A stretch of 14,566 nt of DNA from an uncultured Eubacteriales bacterium (GTDB lineage: Bacteria; Bacillota; Clostridia; Oscillospirales; Oscillospiraceae), in NCBI GenBank assembly GCA_902496595.1, contig CABVBV010000042.1:1-14566 (forward strand), read 5' to 3'. Of this stretch, positions 1 through 6,462 are shown piece after piece. Made by a program: the position numbers and the translations under genes. Below the pieces are notes generated by a model, which was not told where the DNA came from, made no database searches, and worked only from the letters and a program-made list of their open reading frames with translations. The stretch's first letter is position 1; every line of letters starts with the position of its first letter.

Positions 1-35
1 AAGAAATCTTTATCTCATGGGAGTGAACGTCCTAA

Positions 36-1319
36 ATGGACACAGGCAGTCGATTGTCCATATTGGCAATCATCGTCCTTCTCGGCTTCGCCATGTATTT
101 CGCGATCGCCGAGACGGCTTTTGCAACGGTTTCAAGGATAAGACTAAAAACCAGACTTGACAAGGGTGACCACAGGGCGAAGAAGGCGCTGTTAGTCTTG
201 GATAACTTCGACAAGGCTATAACCACCGTCCTCATTGGCACCAACATCGTACACATAACCGTCGCGGCCATCGTGACGGTGCTCGTGACGCGCAAATGGG
301 GAATTTCGGCGGTCACTGCGGGCACCTTAGTCACGACGGCCGTGGTGTTTTTCGTCGGAGAGATGCTGCCGAAGTCGATAGCGAAGAAATACAGCGAGCG
401 GTTCTGCCTGCAGACGGCGGCCTCGCTGAGCTTTTTCATGCTCATCTTCACGCCGATATCGGCGGCGCTGACGGCGATCGGGCACGCGGCCTCGAGTCTC
501 ACGAAGGGCGACCCCGAGGTCTCGGTGACGGAGGATGAGCTCTACGACATCATAGAGGACATGACGGACGAGGGCACGCTGGACTCGGAGCGGGGCGAGC
601 TCATGAGCTCGGCGCTGCAATTCGCGGAGCTCACGGTGGAGACGGTGCTGACGGCGCGGGTCGACGTGGCGGCGATCAATTCGGAGTGGGACAGCGAGAG
701 GGTGCTGGCCTTCATAAAGGAGCAGAGGCACTCCAGACTGCCGGTGTACGAGGGCAGCATAGACAATATCATCGGCGTGCTGCAGATAAGGAAGTACATA
801 AGGGCCTATTTGAAGGAGGGCGCGTCGGTCAGCCTGAGAGAGCTGCTGGACGAGGCCTATTTCGTGCCGCGGAGCATGAAGATAGACGAGCTGCTCTCGG
901 TCATGAGCCAGAAGAAGCTGAATATGGCGGTCGTGACGGACAGCTACGGCGGCACCCTGGGCATAGTGACGGTGGAGGACATACTCGAGGAGCTGGTCGG
1001 CGAGATCTGGGACGAGGACGACGTGGTGGAGGAGAGCTTCGTGCCCCTGGGCGGCGGCAGATTCGAGGTCGACGCGTCCCTGACCGTGGGCGAGGTCTTC
1101 GATCGCATGGACTTCGAGCCGGAGCACGAGGACGAGACGATAGAGTATAAGCTCATGGGCGAGTGGGCCTACGAGCAGTTCGACAGGATACCGTCGGAGA
1201 GGGAGAGCTTCGAGTACGAGGGCCTTCTGGTGACGGTGTCGGAGATGCACCAGAACCGGATAGTCAAGCTCGTCTGCCGGGTGCTGCCCGAGCCCGAGGA
1301 AGGGGGCGAGGCGAAATGA
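36..1319 (+). CDS. CNNM/CorC-family membrane protein with CBS pair (first of tandem paralogs)
   Basis: This 427-residue protein has the CNNM/CorC/HlyC order. An N-terminal DUF21 membrane domain (about 1-170) has hydrophobic segments near 8-30, 60-85, 95-115 and 130-150, plus the family-type GEMLPKS turn. A CBS-domain pair follows (about 195-325; HSRLPVYEGSIDNIIG, then MAVVTDSYGGTLGIVTVEDI). A C-terminal CorC_HlyC domain occupies about 340-420. Family members are linked to magnesium and cobalt transport, probably Mg2+ efflux gated by nucleotide binding at the CBS pair. The hemolysin name is historical. The ATG at 36 follows a GGGAGTGA ribosome site at 19-26. Its stop overlaps the next gene's start in an ATGA, so the two are probably translationally coupled. 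Substrate and direction of transport cannot be read from sequence. Confidence 0.9.
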   Translation: MDTGSRLSILAIIVLLGFAMYFAIAETAFATVSRIRLKTRLDKGDHRAKKALLVLDNFDKAITTVLIGTNIVHITVAAIVTVLVTRKWGISAVTAGTLVTTAVVFFVGEMLPKSIAKKYSERFCLQTAASLSFFMLIFTPISAALTAIGHAASSLTKGDPEVSVTEDELYDIIEDMTDEGTLDSERGELMSSALQFAELTVETVLTARVDVAAINSEWDSERVLAFIKEQRHSRLPVYEGSIDNIIGVLQIRKYIRAYLKEGASVSLRELLDEAYFVPRSMKIDELLSVMSQKKLNMAVVTDSYGGTLGIVTVEDILEELVGEIWDEDDVVEESFVPLGGGRFEVDASLTVGEVFDRMDFEPEHEDETIEYKLMGEWAYEQFDRIPSERESFEYEGLLVTVSEMHQNRIVKLVCRVLPEPEEGGEAK

Positions 1320-2584
1320 GCGCATACATAGCCGCATACATAGTGCTCATCTGTTTCTCGGCCTTTTTCTCCTCCTCGGAGATGTGCTTTTCCTCTGCGA
1401 ACCGGCTGAGGCTGGAGAACGCCGCCGAAAACGGCTCCAGGGGCGCAAAAGTCGCGCTCAAGGTCATGGACAGGTTCGACGACTCGCTCTCGGCCATACT
1501 CATAGGCAACAACCTCGTGAATATCGCCACCTCGTCCATCGCCTCGGTAATGGTCATCCTGCTCTTCGGCGAGCGCTGGACTTGGCTCTCGACGGTGATA
1601 ACGACGATACTGGTAATGATCTTCGGCGAGACCATGCCCAAGATCGTGGCTAAGAAGAACGCCAACCGGCTCGCTCCGGTGTTCGCCTGGCCCATCAGGG
1701 CGCTGACCATAATACTGCTGCCGGTGATCTTCATCGTAGTCAGCCTGGTGCGGCTCATAACCTGGCCCTTCAAGGGTGAAGAGCGGCATGAGGACGACGA
1801 GGCCGCGGTGGAGGAGCTGCAATCGATAATCGAGACGGCCGAGGACGAGGACGTGCTCGACGAGAACCGCTCCGAGCTGCTCCAGGCCGCGCTGGACTTC
1901 TCCGAGGTGAGCGCGAGCGAGGCAATGACGGCGCGGGTGGACGTCGAGGCCATAGACATCGACGACGACTGGGAGGAGATACTTGAAGTCATCGAGAACT
2001 CGACGCACTCCAGACTGCCGGTGTACGAGGACAGCATCGACAACGTCATCGGCTTTTTGTACCTCAACCACTTCCTGAAGGCCCTGACGGAGAACGAGCG
2101 GCCGGACATCCGCAGCCTGCTGATGGAGCCGCTGTACGTGTACAAGACGATAAAGCTGCCGCAGGTGCTCTCGGAGCTGCGGCACGCGAAGAAGCACCTC
2201 GCCGTCGTCACGGACGAATACGGCGGGACGCTGGGCGTCATCTCGATGGAGGACGTGCTCGAGGAGATCGTCGGCGACATCTGGGACGAGACGGACGAGG
2301 TCGAGGACGAAGTCGTGGAGAAGGCCGAGGGCGAGTACGAGCTCGACGGGGACATGACGATACCGGATTTCCTGGAGCTCATAGGCCGCTCGGAGGAGAG
2401 CTTCGAGTGCGAGTCGGACACAGTGGGCGGCTGGACGCTGGAGAGTTTCGGAGGATTCCCGAAGGAGGGCGACAGCTTCGAGTTCGAGGATCTCAAAGTA
2501 ACCGTGCTGGCCATGGACGGACTGAGGGTAGACAGGGTCTTGGTGAAGAGGAGCCCTGAAACGGCCGAGAAGACGGAAGAATAA
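1316..2584 (+). CDS. CNNM/CorC-family membrane protein with CBS pair (second paralog)
   Basis: This 422-residue paralog of the preceding gene has the same DUF21, CBS pair and CorC_HlyC order. The membrane domain starts MSAYIAAYIVLICFSAFFSS and includes the family turn GETMPKIVAKK. An acidic linker (GEERHEDDEAAVEEL) leads into the CBS pair, which carries HSRLPVYEDSIDNVIG and LAVVTDEYGGTLGVISMEDV. I chose the ATG at 1316 because it overlaps the upstream TGA (ATGA), is preceded by a strong purine ribosome site (AGGAAGGGGG), and opens directly on a membrane segment. The frame is open back to 1163, but that extension reads through the upstream gene and has no family-like sequence. The overlap suggests co-expression and perhaps a heteromeric pair. 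The ion specificity is unknown. Confidence 0.9.
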   Translation: MSAYIAAYIVLICFSAFFSSSEMCFSSANRLRLENAAENGSRGAKVALKVMDRFDDSLSAILIGNNLVNIATSSIASVMVILLFGERWTWLSTVITTILVMIFGETMPKIVAKKNANRLAPVFAWPIRALTIILLPVIFIVVSLVRLITWPFKGEERHEDDEAAVEELQSIIETAEDEDVLDENRSELLQAALDFSEVSASEAMTARVDVEAIDIDDDWEEILEVIENSTHSRLPVYEDSIDNVIGFLYLNHFLKALTENERPDIRSLLMEPLYVYKTIKLPQVLSELRHAKKHLAVVTDEYGGTLGVISMEDVLEEIVGDIWDETDEVEDEVVEKAEGEYELDGDMTIPDFLELIGRSEESFECESDTVGGWTLESFGGFPKEGDSFEFEDLKVTVLAMDGLRVDRVLVKRSPETAEKTEE

Positions 2585-2602
2585 AAAATGTGCTTACAAA
2601 AG

Positions 2603-2648
2603 GCCCGGCGGCGTCCCCTTCGGACGCCGCCGGGCAGGTTTTATTTTT
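2603..2648. terminator. bidirectional rho-independent terminator
   Basis: A perfect 14-bp inverted repeat (2603-2616 with 2622-2635) encloses a CCTTC loop. It is followed on + by a T-rich run (2639-2648) and on the other side by an A-rich stretch that serves as the U-tract for - strand transcripts. It lies 18 bases past the second CorC gene stop and just beyond the convergent SGNH gene, so it can end both transcripts. Confidence 0.9.
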
Positions 2649-2655
2649 GGACGGC

Positions 2656-3419
2656 TCATTGGTAGCCGTGGGTTCGGATATAGTCGAGCACCATTTGGTG
2701 GGCTTTGGCGTTCAGGTGATATCCGTCGCCAAGATGCAGATCTTCCGGCAGGCTGCCGTCCTCACCGGCCACGGCGGAGGCCAGATCTATGAACCGCAGG
2801 CCCTCCTCACAGGCGATGTCGTATATCCAGCCGCTGGCTTCAGAGAGCTTTTCGTTGTTAATGTCACGCTGATATGGATAGCTGTCCGCGACGGGAAAGA
2901 GCGAGCTGCACATTATCCCGGTCTCCGGGCAGGCCTCCTTCAGCGCCCGCACCAGAGCTGTGTACTCGCTTTTGAAATACTCCTCGTCCATGAACGACAC
3001 TCCGTTTTCGCCGAGGTTCACGATCAGGTATTCCGGCGTTTTCAGAGCCATGGCCTCGGTCACGGGCATTTCAGTCCAAGTGTCGGGATAGACTATCTGG
3101 TCGATACTCCAGCGGTTAAGGGTCAGGGTGCCGCTCATGGGCGTCCAGACCTGGGTCGTACCGTAGCCGCCCGGGAGCAGCTCCTGGAGCCTCAGCCCGT
3201 TGGTGTTGCTGTCCCCGTAGAAGATTATGGAGTCCTGGTACTCCTGGCCCATATCCTCGGTCTGGCCCAGCAGCGTGGGCGGCTCAGTCGGTTCTGGCGT
3301 CGGCTCAGGGCTTGGGCTGGGACTCGGAGCGGGTCCGCCTCGGCCGGGCCGGGCTGAGCCGCGCAGGAGCTCAATGTCAGCAAGGCGGCCGCCAGGGCCG
3401 CGGCGCGATACCGCCTCAT
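2656..3419 (-). CDS. SGNH/GDSL-family lipoprotein hydrolase, apparently frameshifted near its N terminus
   Basis: The catalytic part is a complete SGNH hydrolase fold. It has block I FYGDSNTNG with the nucleophile Ser, a block III-like LGENG with the oxyanion Asn, and the C-terminal LGDGYHLNAKAH with the Asp/His pair. That frame has no signal peptide; its only far-upstream ATG (3486) lies 70 bases inside the upstream gene. In another frame, an ATG at 3419 overlaps the upstream stop as ATGA and encodes a textbook lipoprotein signal (MRRYRAAALAAALLTLSSC, lipobox LSSC). I infer that the native product is this lipoprotein signal joined through a Pro-Ser/Pro-Glu linker to the hydrolase, broken by a one-base shift between about 3333 and 3363. 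The cause could be a sequencing indel, a real mutation or recoding. Such enzymes are esterases or deacetylases of surface polymers. The substrate is unknown. Confidence 0.7.
3333..3363 (-). other. inferred frameshift interval in the SGNH lipoprotein gene
   Basis: The signal-peptide frame must be used through the lipobox Cys codon (3363-3365). The catalytic frame must be used from the PAPSPSPSP linker (about 3333 onward). The interval is a dense G/C tract of repeated GGCC and CCGG steps. One extra base here would join the two frames. Confidence 0.65.
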
Positions 3420-4234
3420 TCCAGATTGAGCCGTTTCCCGAGCATATGCGCCGTGGCGAGGTACAGAACGACGCAGTAGGCTCCATTCAGTACGATCCCG
3501 CCTATGAGCAGCGCATGGCCCAGTTGGGCGAGGGACTCGAGGTTGAGCACCGACACGAAGCCTCTGAGCCTGTAACCGGTGATCACCGCGAGCAGCATGG
3601 TAAGCAGCTGCGAGAGCAGGCCGTGGCCGAGGAAGACCCCGACAGAGGAGAGCAGCCGGTACCTTGCAAAGCTGTGCCCGATGGAGAGCGAGGCATAGAA
3701 CAGCAGAACGGAGGAGGCCGAGCCGAGAAGCAGCAGAAGCCCCAGCTCGAGCACAACGCTCACAAGCTCAAAGGCGCCTATGCCGTATGCGAGGCTCAGC
3801 CTCTCGAACAAGGCCCTGAGCTCGGAGAGCACCTCGGCCCAGACCTCCGCCCTGAAGGCAACGGTGAAAAGGCAGCCGTATATGCACACCCCCGTCACGG
3901 CAAACCAGACAACGGCGGAGATGAGTTTTGACCAGATCAGCTTGTGAACGCTCACCGGGAGGCTGTGCATGAGATAGCCCTCCGCACCGAGCAGGTTCCT
4001 GTAAAAACGGTAGACCACCACGACAAGAGTCACGACCGCCAGAGCCATGACGCTCAGGAAGAACAAAACAACGAATATCGCCGCGAAGACCGCAGACGTC
4101 CTGCCCGTGTAGCCCGATGTCAACAGCCTTATACCCAGCCATGCCGCAAAGCTCATGATGAACAACAGCGCTAAAAGCGGCAGGATATATCTGGCGGTAG
4201 ATTTGAACTCGTATTTCAGCAGCTTGTTCAGCAT
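3416..4234 (-). CDS. ABC-2-like transporter membrane subunit
   Basis: This 272-residue protein has about six predicted hydrophobic segments (near 16-36, 48-76, 105-127, 152-185, 190-215 and 240-262). It has a short basic cytoplasmic start (MLNKLLKYEFKSTARY) typical of ABC-2-type permeases of the YtrC/YtrD or bacitracin-export kind. Its ATG at 4234 overlaps the ATPase gene by 7 bases and has a GGGAGG ribosome site at 4243-4248. Its stop overlaps the lipoprotein start in an ATGA. It presumably forms the channel for the ATPase encoded just upstream. The exported or sensed substrate cannot be told from sequence. I assign it as a permease on topology and context, not on a diagnostic motif. Confidence 0.8.
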   Translation of the reverse strand: MLNKLLKYEFKSTARYILPLLALLFIMSFAAWLGIRLLTSGYTGRTSAVFAAIFVVLFFLSVMALAVVTLVVVVYRFYRNLLGAEGYLMHSLPVSVHKLIWSKLISAVVWFAVTGVCIYGCLFTVAFRAEVWAEVLSELRALFERLSLAYGIGAFELVSVVLELGLLLLLGSASSVLLFYASLSIGHSFARYRLLSSVGVFLGHGLLSQLLTMLLAVITGYRLRGFVSVLNLESLAQLGHALLIGGIVLNGAYCVVLYLATAHMLGKRLNLE

Positions 4235-4923
4235 CGGAACACCTCCCGGAACAGCCCGTCGATACTAAGCCCGCGCTCGCGCCTGAGCGCCTCGGCCTCC
4301 CCGGAGAGCACCAGCCTGCCGTCTCCGAGAAAGACGACGTCGTCCAGCATCTGCTCCACATCCGAGATGATGTGAGTGGAGATGAGCAGGGCCGAGCCCT
4401 CGGCCCTGCCGGCCATGATCGTCTCCAGTATATAGTCCCTCGAGGCCGGGTCTACGCCTCCGAAGGGTTCGTCCAGCAGATAGAGCTTCGCCTTGCGGCT
4501 CATTGCCAGAACCAACTGCACCTTTTGCCGGAGACCCTTTGAGAGCTGCTTCAGGCTCCGGTTTTCGTCTATGCCAAGGTCTCCAAGCAGCTTCGCCGCC
4601 AGAGCGGAGTCGAAATCACGGTAGAAGTCGCCAAAAAAGCCGACGAGGCCCTTGACGCGCATCCAATCCGGAAGCTGGAGCCGTTCCGGCAAATAAGAGA
4701 CGAGCGCCTTGGACTCCGGCCCCGGCCTCAGTCCGCAGACGCTCACAGAGCCCCTGTCCGGACGGACGAGGCCGTTTATCATTTTTATCAAAGTGGTCTT
4801 GCCGCTGCCGTTCGGCCCCAGCAGGCCGAGGACTCGGCCGGGCTCCGCCTTGAACGTCAGCCCCTCCATGGAGAAGCCGTCCCCATAGTTCTTGCTCAGA
4901 CCTGAGCATTCAAGCACCGCCAT
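4228..4923 (-). CDS. ABC transporter ATP-binding protein
   Basis: This 231-residue stand-alone nucleotide-binding domain has Walker A GPNGSGKTT (36-44), a signature region LSKGLRQKVQ (127-136), Walker B LYLLDEP (147-153) and a switch His in STH (184). The signature departs from LSGGQ, and the Q-loop position reads YLPE (77-80). Both are common in ABC-2-type export ATPases of the YtrB/CcmA type. The ATG at 4923 has an AAGGAGG ribosome site 9-10 bases upstream and a near-consensus promoter behind it. It heads an overlapping operon with the membrane subunit and SGNH lipoprotein. Many related operons begin with a GntR-family regulator; none is present here, and the upstream gene is carD-like. Confidence 0.93.
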   Translation of the reverse strand: MAVLECSGLSKNYGDGFSMEGLTFKAEPGRVLGLLGPNGSGKTTLIKMINGLVRPDRGSVSVCGLRPGPESKALVSYLPERLQLPDWMRVKGLVGFFGDFYRDFDSALAAKLLGDLGIDENRSLKQLSKGLRQKVQLVLAMSRKAKLYLLDEPFGGVDPASRDYILETIMAGRAEGSALLISTHIISDVEQMLDDVVFLGDGRLVLSGEAEALRRERGLSIDGLFREVFRC

Positions 4924-4977
4924 ACTGGCTCGCCTCCTTTCGGCGCTGCCCGATTCGGTAGCGGCGCCGCCGGTTAC

Positions 4978-5006
4978 ACAATAACATCGCCCGGGATATG
5001 TGTCAA
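4978..5006 (-). promoter_or_regulatory. sigma-A-type promoter for the ABC operon
   Basis: Read on the - strand, a perfect TTGACA (-35, 5001-5006) is followed by a 17-base spacer and TATTGT (-10, 4978-4983). It lies about 55 bases upstream of the ATPase start, so the ABC operon can be transcribed independently of the CarD-family gene. Confidence 0.8.
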
Positions 5007-5018
5007 CCCCGCCGGGGC

Positions 5019-5531
5019 TCAGCCTTCCTGCCCCGAGGCCACCCTGCTCGCTATGTAGCTCTGGACATCGTCAAAGTCTATGCCCAGAGCTACGGAAAAC
5101 TCTCCGTACAGCAGATTCTCCGCCCGCTTCATGAACCTGGCGTCCACCTGGCCGAACTTGCGCTTCTTGCTCTCGACGTACTGCTTTTTTGCGTAGATGG
5201 ACATGACGAGCTCGATGAGGTCTGCGCACTCGTGCGAGCCCAGAGCCTGCTGATAGTGGGCTGCGAGCTGGGTGAAATTTCGGTCGTGGTAGGCCTCCGC
5301 GTTGATGTTCGGTATGGCGTCGATGAGCTTCTCGGCCTCCTCGCGGCTGATGACGGGGCGCATGAAGACCTTGGTGTCCACGGGAATCCTGATGATGCCG
5401 TCCTGGTACAGAGGCTTCAGGACATAGTATTGCCGTTCCTCAGCGGAGCCCCTGAGCTTCTGTGCCTCGATCGCCTCGACCCGGCACACGCCCGTGCCTC
5501 CGTATACGATCAAATCGCCGATCTGATACAT
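5019..5531 (-). CDS. CarD/CdnL-family RNA polymerase-interacting regulator
   Basis: The 170-residue protein opens MYQIGDLIVYGGTGVCRVEAI, the usual start of the CarD_CdnL/TRCF RNA-polymerase-interaction (Tudor-like) domain, at about residues 1-60. A helical C-terminal domain follows (about 65-165) with a basic segment KKQYVESKKRKF. Family members bind the RNA polymerase beta subunit and adjust open-complex stability at rRNA and other promoters. I chose the ATG at 5531 because an AGGTGG ribosome site ends 8 bases upstream. A GTG at 5543 extends the frame by four residues but has no ribosome site. It is followed by a separately promoted ABC operon and diverges from the EFR1 gene. The family is secure; the genes it controls here are unknown. 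Confidence 0.88.
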   Translation of the reverse strand: MYQIGDLIVYGGTGVCRVEAIEAQKLRGSAEERQYYVLKPLYQDGIIRIPVDTKVFMRPVISREEAEKLIDAIPNINAEAYHDRNFTQLAAHYQQALGSHECADLIELVMSIYAKKQYVESKKRKFGQVDARFMKRAENLLYGEFSVALGIDFDDVQSYIASRVASGQEG

Positions 5532-5539
5532 TTCACGCG

Positions 5540-5545
5540 CCACCT
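5540..5545 (-). promoter_or_regulatory. ribosome binding site deciding the CarD start
   Basis: AGGTGG on the - strand lies 8 bases before the ATG at 5531. Using the GTG at 5543 would put this site inside the coding sequence and leave no upstream ribosome site. Confidence 0.65.
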
Positions 5546-5586
5546 GTTCAATATTTGCAAAATCCTTGTGTTTTTAATTACATTTT

Positions 5587-5615
5587 AACATATCAGGAGC
5601 TATTATGTAAGTTAA
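5587..5615 (-). promoter_or_regulatory. tentative promoter for the CarD-family gene
   Basis: On the - strand, TTAACT (5610-5615), a 17-base spacer and TATGTT (5587-5592) make a moderate sigma-A match upstream of the CarD start. A competing choice is TTGCGC, 18 bases, CATAAT slightly upstream. The region is strikingly AT-rich against the surrounding genes, so a promoter is likely here, but the exact hexamers are uncertain. Confidence 0.4.
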
Positions 5616-5616
5616 A

Positions 5617-5632
5617 TTTGCGTTCGCGCAAA
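5617..5632. repeat. 16-base palindrome (TTTGCG-TTCG-CGCAAA) in a divergent promoter region
   Basis: Two 6-base arms flank a TTCG centre. The palindrome covers the predicted -35 of the rightward promoter and sits between the two divergent genes. It could be an operator, or an RNA hairpin in a leftward transcript starting further upstream. No T-run follows on the + strand, so I do not call it a terminator. Confidence 0.5.
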
Positions 5633-5646
5633 AAACTTGTTATATT
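5618..5646 (+). promoter_or_regulatory. promoter for the EFR1-LtaS-like operon
   Basis: TTGCGT (5618-5623), a 17-base spacer and TATATT (5641-5646) lie about 40 bases before the EFR1 start. The -35 lies within a short palindrome (5617-5632), which could make the promoter responsive to a regulator. Confidence 0.55.
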
Positions 5647-5688
5647 CACCTGAACGTGTTATCATCAGAAAACTGAGGAGGCCGGGAC

Positions 5689-6462
5689 ATGATACTGTGT
5701 TTTTCCGGCACGGGCAACAGCCTGTATGCCGCGAGGATAATAGCGGCGGTGACGGGCGACGAGCTCGTGTCTTTGAATGACGTGATGAAGCACGGCGGCC
5801 CAGCCGTGTTCACATCCGAGCGGCCCTGGGTCGTGGCGGCGCCGACGCACGGCTGGAGGCTGCCAGCGTCCGTGGACGCGCTGCTCAGGCGGGCGAAGCT
5901 CAAGGGCTCGGACAGGATGTATTTTTTCATGACCTGCGGCTCCGAGGCCGGGAACGCGGCGAAATATTGCCGGGCGCTCTGCCGGGACATCGGAATGGAG
6001 TATATGGGCCTCGGCCATGCCGTAATGCCTGAAAACTACCTTGCCATGTTCCCGACGCCGGACGGGGAGGAGGCGGAGCGGATCATTGAACGAGCCGTGC
6101 CGGTCATCGAGGCGGCGGCGGGGACGATAGCTTCGGGGAAACCGCTTGAAGACCCGAAGGCCGGCGCGCTGGACAAGTTCAAGAGCGGGCCCGTGAACCG
6201 GGTGTTCAGGGCGGCGTTCATAAAGGACGGGAAGTTCCGGACGCTGGACAGCTGCATAGGCTGCGGGAAATGCGCCCGGCTCTGCCCGGTGAACGACATC
6301 ACGCTCAGGGACGGAAAACCGCAGTGGCACGGACGCTGCATCCACTGCATGGCCTGCATCGGCGCTTGTCCTGCGGAGGCCATAGAATACGGCAGGGCCT
6401 CGGTCGGAAGGCCGAGGTACTATCTAGACAGGTTCTACTCTGAAAGGAAGTCTCAGACTTGA
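5689..6462 (+). CDS. EFR1-family protein: flavodoxin-like domain plus two 4Fe-4S clusters
   Basis: This 257-residue protein is an EFR1-type electron carrier. The N terminus (about 1-145) resembles flavodoxin, with an FMN phosphate-loop motif FSGTGNS (5-11). The C-terminal third carries two ferredoxin motifs: CIGCGKCARLC then P (Cys 189, 192, 195, 199) and CIHCMACIGAC then P (Cys 217, 220, 223, 227). It should therefore hold FMN and two 4Fe-4S clusters and act as a cytoplasmic electron carrier or oxidoreductase. Its partner is unknown. The ATG at 5689 has a strong GAGGAGG ribosome site at 5675-5681. Its TGA overlaps the TTG start of the following LtaS-like gene, so the two are coupled. Confidence 0.9.
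   Translation: MILCFSGTGNSLYAARIIAAVTGDELVSLNDVMKHGGPAVFTSERPWVVAAPTHGWRLPASVDALLRRAKLKGSDRMYFFMTCGSEAGNAAKYCRALCRDIGMEYMGLGHAVMPENYLAMFPTPDGEEAERIIERAVPVIEAAAGTIASGKPLEDPKAGALDKFKSGPVNRVFRAAFIKDGKFRTLDSCIGCGKCARLCPVNDITLRDGKPQWHGRCIHCMACIGACPAEAIEYGRASVGRPRYYLDRFYSERKSQT

Noticed and set aside
1163..1315. N-terminal extension of the second CorC gene upstream of 1316
   Set aside because: It overlaps the first CorC gene, has no CorC-like sequence, and the ATG at 1316 has a strong ribosome site and begins at the membrane segment.
327..1337. Long - strand open frame opposite the first CorC gene
   Set aside because: The translation is rich in Arg, His and Leu without domain motifs, typical of a shadow of a GC-rich gene.
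5006..5018. CCCC/GGGG hairpin just after the CarD-family gene as a terminator
   Set aside because: The stem is only about four strong pairs, no T-run follows on the - strand, and it abuts the -35 of the ABC operon promoter. Transcription may read through.
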